A DNA stretch of 64,000 nucleotides from Burkholderia multivorans ATCC BAA-247. Lineage in GTDB: Bacteria; Pseudomonadota; Gammaproteobacteria; Burkholderiales; Burkholderiaceae. The notes beneath the pieces are model-generated. The model saw only the letters and a list, made by a program, of their open reading frames with translations, was not told the DNA's origin and did not search any database. Positions 11,376 through 19,751 of this stretch are shown here, piece by piece. Made by a program: the position numbers and the translations under genes. Location of the stretch: the NCBI RefSeq assembly GCF_000959525.1, contig NZ_CP009832.1, positions 1,488,001 to 1,552,000 on the forward strand, given 5' to 3'. Each line of letters starts with the position of its first letter. The first letter of the stretch is position 1.

Positions 11376-11416
11376 CGAACGCCGTCGCGCGGCAATGGCC
11401 CGCGCGACGGCGTTCG
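11376..11416. terminator. Strong hairpin behind olsB
   Basis: A 17-bp perfect inverted repeat (CGAACGCCGTCGCGCGG and its complement) with a 7-base loop, between the convergent olsB and the small membrane protein gene. No T-run follows on the plus strand, so it may act as a bidirectional RNA stabiliser as much as a terminator. Confidence 0.55.
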
Positions 11417-11540
11417 CGTATCGGTACGTCAGGCCGTAGGATCCGGCCCCTTATCTAAAGCGCACAAACGACGCGCACCGCGCGACGAAAGCGCGGAAGC
11501 GTTCCGCCGGCGCGGCGGACGGATCGGCGTGGCGGCTAGC

Positions 11541-11711
11541 CTAGTGCTTGCGCCGCCAGTCCAGCAGATGGTGTTCGGCCATCCAGTGATGGATCATCCC
11601 TTCGCCGCCGTGGCTGCGCTTGTATTCGCGCGATTCGAAATACGACAGCGCGGCAAGGACCATCAAGCCGATGAGCAGGCCGATCAGGCCGGCAATTTCT
11701 TCAGAGGACAT
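11541..11711 (-). CDS. Small membrane protein, 56 aa
   Basis: The start at 11711 is fixed by AAGGAGG eight bases upstream; the longer frame has no such site. Residues 4-24 form one membrane helix (IAGLIGLLIGLMVLAAL), followed by a charged, His-rich cytoplasmic tail (YFESREYKRSHGGEG and HHWMAEHHLLDW). No family recognised. The His-rich tail might bind metal, but that is speculation. Confidence 0.65.
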   Translation of the reverse strand: MSSEEIAGLIGLLIGLMVLAALSYFESREYKRSHGGEGMIHHWMAEHHLLDWRRKH

Positions 11712-11843
11712 GGCAGCCTCCTTTCTACGGCACAGCGCCATGGCTACATAGTAGGACATCGTGCGCGCGACCCGTAGGCCGGAAATCCGCTAGACTCGGC
11801 GGTCCGGCGCGCAGCGGGCGCGCCGCTTTCCGGAGTCGACCCG

Positions 11844-12020
11844 ATGATCCGTTTTGCGCTGGCCGTGCTGGCCGCGTCGCTGCTTGCCGGTTGCGCAAGC
11901 GATCCCCGTCAGGCCCGTCGCGGGCATCCGCCCACCGATCCGGCCGACTATCACGGCGTGCCGACGGACATGACGCCGCCGTCGATGCTCGGCGAACCGC
12001 CGCCGCCCGCCGCGCAGTGA
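11844..12020 (+). CDS. Small lipoprotein, 58 aa
   Basis: A short frame with a clear lipoprotein signal: MIRFALAVLAASLLAG, then C17 in the lipobox LAGC, then an Asp/Pro-rich mature part of about 40 residues ending PPPPAAQ. It has no recognisable domain. It is convergent with the MATE gene, four bases from its stop. The ribosome-binding region (CGGAGTCGACCCG) is moderate. Confidence 0.6.
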   Translation: MIRFALAVLAASLLAGCASDPRQARRGHPPTDPADYHGVPTDMTPPSMLGEPPPPAAQ

Positions 12021-12024
12021 CGGA

Positions 12025-13386
12025 TCAGGACGCGGCCGCTGCGACCTGCGCGTCGCCGCCAATCTTGCGCGTCAGCGCGGGCAGGTAGCGGGCGAGCGTC
12101 ACGCCGCGCGCGGCCATGAACAGGAGCAGCGCGAACCAGAGGCCGTGGTTGCCGAACGTGCCGACGGCCGCGAACGTCGCCGCGACGAAAGTCGCGAACG
12201 ACACGATCATCGCGCGCATCAGCGATTGCGTCTGCGTGGCGCCGATGAAGACGCCGTCGAGCAGGAATCCCCACACCGACACGATCGGGGACAGCGCGGC
12301 CCAGGGCAGATAGCGCAGCGCGACGGCGCGGATCTCGGCCTGATCGGTCAGACGCGCGACGATCCAGCCACCGGCCGCCCAGTAGACGAGCGCGAACAGC
12401 AGGGCGCCGAGCGCGGACCAGAACAGCGTGATGCGCACCGCCTGCCGGAACGCCGCGCGATCGCGCGCGCCGGCTGCCGCGCCGACGAGCGCTTCGGCCG
12501 CGTGCGCGAAACCGTCGAGGCCGTACGCCATGAAGGTCTGGAAGTTCAGCAGCAGCGCATTGGCCGCGAGCGTCGCGTCGCCCTGTTTCGCGCCGAGATG
12601 CGCGAACCAGCCGAATGCGCCGAGCAGGCACAGCGTGCGCAGAAAGATGTCGCGGTTCAGCGCGACGAGACGCTTGAGCGCCGCGCGATCGGCGAGGGCA
12701 CGCGCGGCGAGCGGCGGCAGCCCGCGCGGCCGCAGCTGCCACAGCAGCCAGGCGCCGAGCGCGAACCCGCAGGTGTCGGCGGTCGCCGTCGCGGCACCGA
12801 TGCCCGCGATACCCCAGCCGAATCCGTACACGTAGAGCAGCACCGCGCCGATGTTCACTGCGTTGATGAACACCTGCGCGACGAGCGCGAGCCGCACGCG
12901 CTGCACGCCGAGCAGATAGCCGAGCACGACATAGTTGGCGAGCGCGAACGGCGCGCTCCAGATGCGCGCATGGCTGTAGGCGAGCGCCGTCGTCTGCACG
13001 GCGTCGCTGCCGCCGAGCGCGCGCAGTGCGAACGACAGCAGCGGCACCTGCAGCGCGAGCACCGCGGCGCCGAGCGCGAACGCGACAATCAGCGCGCGCA
13101 GCAGGTTCAGCCGGATGCCGTCGGTGTCGCCGGCGCCGTGCGCCTGCGCGACGAGCCCGGTGGTGCCCATCCGCAGGAAGCCGAAGCCCCAGAACACGAA
13201 GTTGAAGAACAGGCCGCCGAGCGCGACGCCACCGAGATACTGCGCGCCGTCGAGGTGGCCGGCGACGGCCGTGTCGACCGCGCCGAGGATCGGCTGCGTC
13301 AGATTCGCGAGAACGATCGGAAACGCGAGCGCGAGCACGCGCCGGTGCGAGACGGCCGTGCCGCGCGGTAAAGCGGAATCGGACAT
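12025..13386 (-). CDS. MATE-family efflux transporter (DinF-like)
   Basis: A 453-residue inner-membrane protein with twelve hydrophobic segments in two similar halves. The N-terminal half has the MATE signature region (LALAFPIVLANLTQPILGAV, then DTAVAGHLD), and LGGVALGGLFFNFVFWGFGF follows. These antiporters export cationic drugs using H+ or Na+. I start at the ATG at 13386 because upstream codons overlap the DUF2288 gene and read as nonsense. The gap to that gene is 10 bases, so the two are probably cotranscribed, DUF2288 first. Confidence 0.88.
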   Translation of the reverse strand: MSDSALPRGTAVSHRRVLALAFPIVLANLTQPILGAVDTAVAGHLDGAQYLGGVALGGLFFNFVFWGFGFLRMGTTGLVAQAHGAGDTDGIRLNLLRALIVAFALGAAVLALQVPLLSFALRALGGSDAVQTTALAYSHARIWSAPFALANYVVLGYLLGVQRVRLALVAQVFINAVNIGAVLLYVYGFGWGIAGIGAATATADTCGFALGAWLLWQLRPRGLPPLAARALADRAALKRLVALNRDIFLRTLCLLGAFGWFAHLGAKQGDATLAANALLLNFQTFMAYGLDGFAHAAEALVGAAAGARDRAAFRQAVRITLFWSALGALLFALVYWAAGGWIVARLTDQAEIRAVALRYLPWAALSPIVSVWGFLLDGVFIGATQTQSLMRAMIVSFATFVAATFAAVGTFGNHGLWFALLLFMAARGVTLARYLPALTRKIGGDAQVAAAAS

Positions 13387-13396
13387 GGCGGACGCG

Positions 13397-13720
13397 TCAG
13401 GCGCGTTCCTGCACGCACACCCACGGCGACACGACGACCGCCCACAGTTCCGGGTTGCGCGCCGCGTAGTCGCTGGCGGTTTCGGCCGGCATGCGCGCGA
13501 CGAGCCCGGCCGACAGCCAGCGCGAGACCTGATCGGTGTCGTCGCCGGCGATCGCTTCGGCGACGCTGACGAGATCGAGATCGCGCGCGACGGCGAGCAG
13601 CTTGCCCTGCGCGAAGAAGCGCTCGAGATCGCACCAGTCGATCTTGGCGGTCTCGCCGAGCAGTTTGGCGTACAGCGGGCTATGCGACGCGCCCGCGGCG
13701 GAGTGGTGTTCGGAGGACAT
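13397..13720 (-). CDS. DUF2288 family protein
   Basis: A 107-residue soluble protein. The conserved features of DUF2288 are present: SPLYAKLLGETAKIDWCDLE near residues 14-33, FFAQGKLLAVARDLDLVSVA, a central VSRWLSAG, and a Trp-rich end (PELWAVVVSPWVCVQ). The role of the family is unknown. It precedes the MATE gene with a 10-base gap on the same strand. Confidence 0.8.
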   Translation of the reverse strand: MSSEHHSAAGASHSPLYAKLLGETAKIDWCDLERFFAQGKLLAVARDLDLVSVAEAIAGDDTDQVSRWLSAGLVARMPAETASDYAARNPELWAVVVSPWVCVQERA

Positions 13721-13785
13721 CGGATTCTTCGAAAAACTGCGTGTGCGCCACTATAAACCATCCGGCCGGCCGGGCCGTGCGCCGA

Positions 13786-15405
13786 TCACGCGTCACGCAG
13801 CGCGCGGCGCACGATCTTGCCGGTCGCCGTCATCGGCAGGCTGTCGACGAACGCGATCGCGCGCGGATATTCGTGCGCGGCAAGCCGCGTGCGCACGTGC
13901 GCCTGCAGCGCCTGCACGAGCGCATCGTCGCCGACATGGCCGTCGTTCAGCACGACGAAGGCCTTGACGATCTCGGTGCGCGTCGGATCGGGCACGCCGA
14001 CGACGGCCGCCATCCGCACGGCAGGATGCGTGAGCAGGCAGTCCTCGATCGGGCCCGGGCCGATCCGGTAGCCGGCGCTCGTGATCACGTCGTCGTCGCG
14101 GCCGACGAAGCGCACGAAGCCGTCCTCGTCGATCGCGCCCGTGTCGCCGGTCAGCAGGTAGTCGCCTGCGAACTTGTCGCGCGTCGCGTCCGCGTTGCGC
14201 CAGTATTCGATGAACATCACGGGATCGGGGCGACGCACGGCGATGTGTCCGTCGACACCGGGCGGCAGCGGCGTGCCGTGCGCGTCGACGATCGCGACCG
14301 TGTGACCGGGCACCGCCTTGCCGATCGCGCCCGGTCGTGCCTCGAACAGCGCCGCGCACGACGACAGCACCATATTGCATTCGGTCTGCCCGTAGAACTC
14401 GTTGATCGTCACGCCGAGCGCGTCGCGTCCCCATTCGGTGAGCTCGGTGCCGAGCGATTCGCCGCCGCTCGCGACGGATTTCAGCGACAGCGCGTAGCGC
14501 TCGCGCGGCCGCTCCACCGCGCGCATCAGCTTCAGCGCGGTGGGCGGGAGGAATGCGTGCGTGACGCCGTGCCGCGCCATCAGCGCGAACGCCGCATCGC
14601 CGTCGAATTTCTCGAACCGGCGCGCGAGCACCGGCACGCCGTGATGCCACGACGGCAGCAGCACGTCGAGCAGCCCGCCGATCCACGCCCAGTCGGCGGG
14701 CGTCCAGAACAGTCGTGCGTCGCGCGGAAAGCATTGCTGCGACATCTCGACGCCCGGCAGATGGCCGAGCAGCACGCGATGCGCATGCAGCGCGCCTTTC
14801 GGCTTGCCGGTCGTGCCCGACGTGTAGATGATCAGCGCCGGATCGTCGGCGGCCGTGTCGGCCGGCGCGAATTCCGGCGATTCGGCCGCGAGTGCCGCGT
14901 CGTAGCGCAGCACGCCCGGCGCGTCCGCCGCGTCGGCGCCGATGCAGTAGCAGGTATGCAGCGCCGGCAGCCGATCGCGCAGCGGCGCGATTTTCGCGTA
15001 GCCGGCCGCGTCGGTGACGAGCGCGGCCGCTTCGCTGTTCGCGAGACGGTATTCGAGTGCATCGGCGCCGAACAGCGTGAACAGCGGCACCGCGATCGCG
15101 CCGAGCTTGTAGGCGGCCAGATGCGCGACGGCCGTTTCCGGGCCCTGCGCGAGAAAGATCGCGATGCGGTCGCCGCGGCGCAGCCCCGCACGCGCGAACG
15201 CGTTCGCGAGCCGGTTAGAGGCGTTCCTCAGGTCGTCGAACGTGAAGCGCGCGACGTCGCCGTCCGCGGCTTCGTGAATCAGCGCGAGGCGGCCGCTGCC
15301 GTCCGCCCACTTGTCGCATGCGTCCACGCCGATGTTGTAGTGCGCCGGAATCGCCCACCGGAAGCGGGTGAGCAGGTCGTCGTAGCGATCGGCGGCGGGC
15401 AGCAT
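13786..15405 (-). CDS. AMP-dependent acyl-CoA synthetase
   Basis: A 539-residue ANL-superfamily enzyme that activates a carboxylic acid to its acyl-CoA through an adenylate. The P-loop motif IIYTSGTTGKPKGALH lies near residue 195, the YGQTECN adenylate motif near residue 340, the hinge region YLLTGDTGAIDEDG near 425, and the catalytic C-terminal Lys in MTATGKIVRRALRD at the end. The overall arrangement is like medium-chain or acetyl-CoA synthetase-like enzymes; the substrate is not readable. The gene is monocistronic by spacing. Confidence 0.9.
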   Translation of the reverse strand: MLPAADRYDDLLTRFRWAIPAHYNIGVDACDKWADGSGRLALIHEAADGDVARFTFDDLRNASNRLANAFARAGLRRGDRIAIFLAQGPETAVAHLAAYKLGAIAVPLFTLFGADALEYRLANSEAAALVTDAAGYAKIAPLRDRLPALHTCYCIGADAADAPGVLRYDAALAAESPEFAPADTAADDPALIIYTSGTTGKPKGALHAHRVLLGHLPGVEMSQQCFPRDARLFWTPADWAWIGGLLDVLLPSWHHGVPVLARRFEKFDGDAAFALMARHGVTHAFLPPTALKLMRAVERPRERYALSLKSVASGGESLGTELTEWGRDALGVTINEFYGQTECNMVLSSCAALFEARPGAIGKAVPGHTVAIVDAHGTPLPPGVDGHIAVRRPDPVMFIEYWRNADATRDKFAGDYLLTGDTGAIDEDGFVRFVGRDDDVITSAGYRIGPGPIEDCLLTHPAVRMAAVVGVPDPTRTEIVKAFVVLNDGHVGDDALVQALQAHVRTRLAAHEYPRAIAFVDSLPMTATGKIVRRALRDA

Positions 15406-15581
15406 CGCAAGTCTCCTCGGCGTGAATCGTCGAATTCGACACGTAGATTACATCGCCTTTTCACGCGCCCGAAACGACAACGGCGTCTGATGTAGGGATT
15501 ATGCGAACTCGCCGGAGGGCGGCGGTCCAGTGCACGATTCGACAAACGCGCATAAGATCACGACAAAACAGTGATGTGACC

Positions 15582-15701
15582 ATGGATTTGCTTCTGATAG
15601 CTGCGGGGTTCAGCCTGATCGGAATCGGCGCACTGGTGGCATTCGCCCGCCATGTCGATCCGCTGTCCGGCCGTTTCACCGGACGTCTGCGCAAACGCTG
15701 A
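15582..15701 (+). CDS. Small membrane peptide, 39 aa
   Basis: A 39-residue frame: one hydrophobic helix (LLLIAAGFSLIGIGALVAF) and a short basic tail (RFTGRLRKR). The ribosome-binding site is weak, so this is uncertain. A small inverted repeat (ATCAC...GTGAT) lies just upstream. No family is recognised. Confidence 0.4.
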   Translation: MDLLLIAAGFSLIGIGALVAFARHVDPLSGRFTGRLRKR

Positions 15702-15770
15702 CTCGACTTGTCCCGATCGCGGACGCGAACGCACGCGATGCGCATTGCATCGCGTACGGGCGGCCGGTGC

Positions 15771-16463
15771 TCAGCGCGCCGGTAGATAGCGTGCCGGATC
15801 GATCGAACGGCCGCCGTAGCGCAGTTCGAAATGCAGCGCGACGCGATCGCTGTCGCTATCGCCCATCTCGGCAATCGTCTGCCCCTGTGCGACCGACTGG
15901 CCTTCCTTCACGAGCAGCGCGCGATTGTGCGCGTACGCGGTCAGGTAATCGGCGTTGTGCTTCAGGATGATCAGATTGCCGTAGCCGCGCAAGCCGTTGC
16001 CCGCGTACACGACGACACCCGGCGCGGCCGCCACCACCGGCGTGCCTGCGCTATTCGCGATGTCGATGCCTTTCGATTTCGCGCCGTCGAAACTGCGGAT
16101 CACGTTGCCCGGCGCAGGCCAGACGAGCGAGATGCTCGTGGCCGGCTTCACCGCGGATTCGACCGGTGCGGAAGGGGCGGGACGGCTGCGGCCGGCCGTG
16201 CCGGTGCCCGTCGTCGACGCGGTCGTCGTGCCGGGCGGCGGCGCGACGCGCAGCACCTGGCCGACTTCGATCGCGTCCGGATTCGAGATCTGGTTCCAGC
16301 GGACGATGTTCTGGACGGACTGGCGGTTGGCACGCGCGATCTTGTACAGCGTATCGCCGCGCTCGACGCGGTAGAAACCGGGGCCGACCGGCGCGGAGCC
16401 GCACGCGACGAGCAGGGCGGCGCAGCCGGCCGCGATGAGTCGTTTCGTTGTTGTTCCGAACAT
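15771..16463 (-). CDS. NlpD-like LysM/LytM lipoprotein
   Basis: A 230-residue lipoprotein starting at the ATG at 16463 (GAGG five bases upstream). Lipobox LLVAC puts the acylated Cys near residue 21. A LysM peptidoglycan-binding domain follows (YRVERGDTLYKIARANRQ, residues about 31-75), then a Thr/Pro-rich linker and a LytM/M23 domain (about 110-228, GIDIANSAGTPVVAAAPGVV). The first metal ligand of active M23 enzymes is replaced (SKGIDI instead of HxGID) and the last motif is LHFELR, as in NlpD/EnvC-type regulators that activate periplasmic amidases in cell division and do not cut themselves. A family link to amidase activation is inference. Confidence 0.85.
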   Translation of the reverse strand: MFGTTTKRLIAAGCAALLVACGSAPVGPGFYRVERGDTLYKIARANRQSVQNIVRWNQISNPDAIEVGQVLRVAPPPGTTTASTTGTGTAGRSRPAPSAPVESAVKPATSISLVWPAPGNVIRSFDGAKSKGIDIANSAGTPVVAAAPGVVVYAGNGLRGYGNLIILKHNADYLTAYAHNRALLVKEGQSVAQGQTIAEMGDSDSDRVALHFELRYGGRSIDPARYLPAR

Positions 16464-16595
16464 TGAACCTCGCAAAACGCTGCCGCGCATCACGCGGCAG
16501 GCGACACAAAACGTCAGATTTTAACGGGTTCGACCCGCGCGCCGCAGTTTGGGCGGGCGCGGGCGCGTTCAGCAACCGTGCGACGCAGCGTCGCG

Positions 16596-17510
16596 TCAGC
16601 TCGCGCGGGGCAGCACGCGGATGCGCAGCACCGCCGTTTCGGTCGCGCCGGGCGCGAGCATGCGCAGGCCGAAGCCGTTGTGAATCGCGTCCGGCAGGCC
16701 GAGCCACGGCTCGACGCAGTAGAAGTCGGATTCGGGCTTTTCCGTCCAGGTCGTGACGGCGTACCACGGGATCGAGCCCGGCACGTCGAGCGCGATCTCG
16801 ACGACGCGGCCGCGGCCCGGCATGTCGATGCGCACCGGCGTCGACGGCGGCGTGCGGTCGAGGCAGTGGAAGCGGTCATGGATGCGCGGATCGTCGAGCG
16901 TGTAGCGCGCGTCGCCTTGCTCCGGGGCGCTGATCGAGCCGTCGGCCAATTGCTCGCGGCGGTGCGTCGGCGGCAGTTCGAGCGTCGTCGTCGCGCGTTC
17001 GTCGTGCGGCAGCGCGAAATAGAAATGATGGCCCGCGTAGTACGGCAGCGGCGTGCTGCCGCGGTTGGTCGTCGTCAGCGCGACGTCTAGCGTGTGCGCA
17101 TCGGCGAGCCGGTAGGTCGCGTCGAAGCGGAAATCGAACGGATAGGCGGCGCGCGACGCTGCATCCGCTTCGAGCGTCATCGCGATCGCCGCGCCGTCGG
17201 CGGACGGCTGCGCGGCGAACGGCAGATCGCGCGCGAAGCCGTGCATCGGCAGATCGCGCACGACGCCGGCCGCATCGCGCCAGCGGCCCAGTTCGCCGTC
17301 GACGCGATGGCGGCCGAGGAACGGGAACAGCAGCGGATTGCCGCCGCGCACGCGCGCGAGCTGGCTCCAGTCGGCGGTGTCGGGCCAGAAGATGACGGGC
17401 TCGCCGTCAAGCTCCCACGACAGCAGGCGGCCGCCGAATTGCGGTGCGACGCGGACGACGGATGGACCGGCATGAAGTTCGTGAATCTCGTGTTGCTGGA
17501 AGATGGGCAT
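16596..17510 (-). CDS. Aldose 1-epimerase family protein
   Basis: A 304-residue mutarotase-fold protein. Visible family features are the early VAPQFGGRLLSWELDG strand, LLFPFLGRHRVDG, MHGFARDLPF (the first active-site His), YAGHHFYFALP (second His) and the late FYCVEPWLGLPDAIHNG containing the catalytic Glu. It interconverts sugar anomers or acts on related carbohydrate phosphates. It is a single gene by spacing. Confidence 0.87.
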   Translation of the reverse strand: MPIFQQHEIHELHAGPSVVRVAPQFGGRLLSWELDGEPVIFWPDTADWSQLARVRGGNPLLFPFLGRHRVDGELGRWRDAAGVVRDLPMHGFARDLPFAAQPSADGAAIAMTLEADAASRAAYPFDFRFDATYRLADAHTLDVALTTTNRGSTPLPYYAGHHFYFALPHDERATTTLELPPTHRREQLADGSISAPEQGDARYTLDDPRIHDRFHCLDRTPPSTPVRIDMPGRGRVVEIALDVPGSIPWYAVTTWTEKPESDFYCVEPWLGLPDAIHNGFGLRMLAPGATETAVLRIRVLPRAS

Positions 17511-17686
17511 GGCGGATCGAAATGGACGAATGAACGGACGCCGCGACGGCGCGTGACATTATCGGGCGCCCGCGCGACCGGGAAAACCCTTCTCGGGGAA
17601 ATTGCGAGTTTTTCACAAAGTCCGGTTTCTGGATAATTTCGATACACCGGTGAGATTGCCGGGTCATGACACTTCGAGGAGGCGCC

Positions 17687-17773
17687 ATGGATCTGGCAAT
17701 GGCAATGGGCATCGCACTGTTCGGCATGTTCACCGGCAGCACCGTTCTGTTTTTCTATCAGCTCGGGCGCTGA
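17687..17773 (+). CDS. Very small membrane peptide, 28 aa
   Basis: A 28-codon frame behind a strong GAGGAGG site six bases from the ATG, and followed 32 bases later by a perfect terminator. The peptide is a single hydrophobic helix (MAMGIALFGMFTGSTVLFFY) with a short LGR tail. The tight pairing of strong ribosome site, helix and terminator makes it credible, but no family is known to me. Confidence 0.55.
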   Translation: MDLAMAMGIALFGMFTGSTVLFFYQLGR

Positions 17774-17805
17774 TCGAGATCCGACCGAGATTTCTTTCGA
17801 ATCTG

Positions 17806-17839
17806 AAAGGCCCGCCATGCAATTGGCGGGCCTTTTGCT
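17806..17839 (+). terminator. Rho-independent terminator
   Basis: A 12-bp perfect stem (AAAGGCCCGCCA/TGGCGGGCCTTT) with a 6-base loop ends in a T-containing tail. It lies directly behind the 28-aa peptide gene. Confidence 0.8.
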
Positions 17840-18005
17840 TTCCAGCGACTTACAAAATGCAAGCGTTTGTGTGCATTGCCGCCCCAAGCGGCCAAATGCC
17901 TTGGCGCAGTCATTATCGCTCGGCATAATCGGGGCGCGTTTTCCCGGACGCGCACTGCAGCGTCCGTCATTTCTTCCGCTCCATCTCCACTGAAAGGACC
18001 GACGC

Positions 18006-18836
18006 GTGAGTCTCTGGTTTCTGGTTTTCCTGAGCGTCCTGCAAGGCGTGACCGAACTCTTCCCCGTCAGCAGTCTCGGCCATACGTTGCTCGTGCCGGC
18101 GCTGTTCGGCATGCATATCGACAAGCACGCGCCGCAATTGCTGCCGTTTCTCGTTGCGCTGCATCTGGGCACCGCGCTCGCGCTGCTGTGGTATTTCCGC
18201 GCGCGCTGGATCGCGCTGATCGGCGGGTTCTTCGCGCACCTCGGCGGGCGCAAGAACGACGACGGGCATCTGATGTGGGCGCTGATCATCGGCACGATCC
18301 CGACGGGCATCGTCGGGCTGCTGCTCGAGAAGCGCATCGAACGCGTGTTCCACGATCTGCGGATCGTTGCGATCGCACTGATCGTCAACGGCGTGCTGCT
18401 GTGGATCGGCGATCGCATTCAGCGCAGCCGCGCGCATCGGGCGCCCGAGAAGCTGACGTTCAAGCAGGCGTTTTTCGTCGGTCTCGCGCAGATCGGCGCG
18501 CTGATTCCGGGCTTTTCGCGCAGTGGCCTGACGATGATCGCCGGCAACGCGGCCGGCTTGACTGCGGAGAAGGCCGCGGAATTCTCGTTCCTGCTCGGCA
18601 CGCCGGTCATCTTCGCGGCGGGCGTGCTCGAACTGCCGAAGCTGTTCCATGCGCGCGACCAGCTCGCCGACGCGTTGCTCGGCGGCGTGCTGACCGCGAT
18701 TGCGGCCTATCTGAGCGTGCGATTCCTGATGCGCTATTTCGAAGGGCGCGGCCGGCTCGCGGCGTTCGGCGTGTACTGCGTGATCGCGGGGCTGTTCTGC
18801 TTCGGATGGTTCATGCTGCATGGGCAGCCGGTGTGA
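18006..18836 (+). CDS. uppP: Undecaprenyl-diphosphatase
   Basis: A 276-residue integral membrane phosphatase that recycles the lipid carrier undecaprenyl pyrophosphate for cell-wall synthesis and confers bacitracin resistance. The two conserved active-site regions are clear: [15 protein letters not shown] near residues 12-26 and [14 protein letters not shown] near 166-179. Seven or eight hydrophobic helices fill the rest. The start is the GTG at 18006, with AAAGGACC upstream. A terminator follows at 18887. Confidence 0.92.
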   Translation: MSLWFLVFLSVLQGVTELFPVSSLGHTLLVPALFGMHIDKHAPQLLPFLVALHLGTALALLWYFRARWIALIGGFFAHLGGRKNDDGHLMWALIIGTIPTGIVGLLLEKRIERVFHDLRIVAIALIVNGVLLWIGDRIQRSRAHRAPEKLTFKQAFFVGLAQIGALIPGFSRSGLTMIAGNAAGLTAEKAAEFSFLLGTPVIFAAGVLELPKLFHARDQLADALLGGVLTAIAAYLSVRFLMRYFEGRGRLAAFGVYCVIAGLFCFGWFMLHGQPV

Positions 18837-18886
18837 TGCCGCGACGCCGATCGCGCTCGATATTGCGCGGTGATCGGGTATAATTT

Positions 18887-18915
18887 CGGGCTCGGCTTCA
18901 TGCCGGGCCCGTTTT
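18887..18915 (+). terminator. Rho-independent terminator of uppP
   Basis: A 10-bp stem (CGGGCTCGGC with GCCGGGCCCG, one GU pair) around a TTCAT loop, followed by TTTT. A TATAAT hexamer overlaps its left side at 18879-18884 but I found no matching -35 box. Confidence 0.8.
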
Positions 18916-19003
18916 GTTTCGGGGCGTCGAATGGAGGGTGTCGGTCATTCGGGGCTTCGGGCGAATGCGGTCCGTGTCGCGAGCCGTGTCATTTTTCCAT
19001 CGA

Positions 19004-19080
19004 CCGCCCTTAGCTCAGTTGGATAGAGCAACGGCCTTCTAAGCCGTAGGCCGCAGGTTCGAATCCTGCAGGGCGGGCCA
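19004..19080 (+). tRNA. tRNA-Arg, anticodon TCT (island attachment site)
   Basis: 77 nucleotides with encoded CCA. The acceptor stem pairs CCGCCCT with AGGGCGG, the anticodon loop is CTTCTAA, and the T-arm is GCAGG-TTCGAAT-CCTGC. The last 54 bases (from 19027) are repeated exactly at 31133-31186, showing that an element integrated into the 3' part of this gene and restored it. Confidence 0.95.
19027..19080 (+). repeat. attL: 54-bp direct repeat inside tRNA-Arg
   Basis: Identical to 31133-31186. The match starts in the D-arm side of the anticodon stem and ends at CCA; the bases on both sides differ between the copies. This is the left boundary of the 12.1-kb island. Confidence 0.92.
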
Positions 19081-19332
19081 GAATTCTTCGCCCGATCAAG
19101 CACTTACAATCTCGCCTTAACCGCGTGGTTAGGACTGGATGCAGTTCCAATGTACTCTCACCGTGGCGAGAGCGTGGCGGTATTTTACTGCCATCGGCGG
19201 GCATTCAATTGCCCGGCCGAAACTCGCCAGTCGACGCAGAGATGATTTAGCGGCCACCCGCGTAGGCGGGGGGCGGGGACGCACATGTCCCGCCCCGTCC
19301 CGGGTAAGCAAGTACAAGCGAGTCGCAAGTGG

Positions 19333-19548
19333 TCAGAATCGGAATGTAATGTGTGTTCTGCCGATTCGAGCTAGATTTTCAAGCGTGGCGGGCAGGCATT
19401 TGGATGCATTGATCGTTATATGGCCTTCATAGTGGGCGACTAGTCGGACCAACGTCTCTAATGTTTGTGGAAGATAGTCGTGCTCGGAGATGTCGAGGTG
19501 TACGCCGAGTCGCGCCAGCGTTTCGAGAGTTTGCGGTAACGGGCCCAT
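19333..19548 (-). CDS. Small protein with three ~24-residue repeats
   Basis: A 71-residue protein preceded by AAGGAA six bases before the ATG. It consists of three imperfect repeats starting LPQTLETLARLG, LPQTLETLVRLV and LPATLENLARIG, each followed by a short beta-like stretch (HLDISEHD, HITINASK, HITFRF). The spacing suggests a leucine-rich-repeat-like mini solenoid. It is the third gene of a minus-strand cassette behind the DUF6338-type protein and the GYQP peptide, 29 bases after the latter. No function is known to me. Confidence 0.55.
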   Translation of the reverse strand: MGPLPQTLETLARLGVHLDISEHDYLPQTLETLVRLVAHYEGHITINASKCLPATLENLARIGRTHITFRF

Positions 19549-19577
19549 TGCAGTTCCTTGTGTACGTTCCTCGCTGG

Positions 19578-19751
19578 TTACTTATTGTTCTTGGGCGGCG
19601 GCGGAGGGGGCAGATTCCCTGTCGGGGGCTGGTATCCCGCGCCCGGGCTAGGCCTGCTCGTCGGCTGGTATCCCTTATGTATCGGCTGGAACCCGTCTTT
19701 CGCAATTCCCGGCACACTGGTTGGTTTCGTCGTTCCTCTGTTCGTTGCCAT
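19578..19751 (-). CDS. GYQP-repeat peptide, 57 aa
   Basis: A soluble, disordered-looking peptide with repeated DGFQP, KGYQP and AGYQP motifs and a run of six prolines before a basic end (KNNK). I use the ATG at 19751; the frame begins seven codons earlier with TTG. The gene overlaps the end of the DUF6338-type gene by 77 bases in another frame, so the two are tightly coupled. Short proteins with repeated GYQP segments beside DUF6338 genes are something I recall from other accessory regions, but I cannot confirm that here. Function is unknown. Confidence 0.55.
   Translation of the reverse strand: MATNRGTTKPTSVPGIAKDGFQPIHKGYQPTSRPSPGAGYQPPTGNLPPPPPPKNNK

Noticed and set aside
12145-13371. Plus-strand frame of 408 codons opposite the MATE gene
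   Set aside because: Composition is Arg/Glu-rich antisense noise, and the MATE gene on the other strand has clear membrane helices and motifs.
18879-18884. TATAAT as promoter for tRNA-Arg
   Set aside because: It overlaps the uppP terminator, has no matching -35 box and lies 120 bases from the tRNA.
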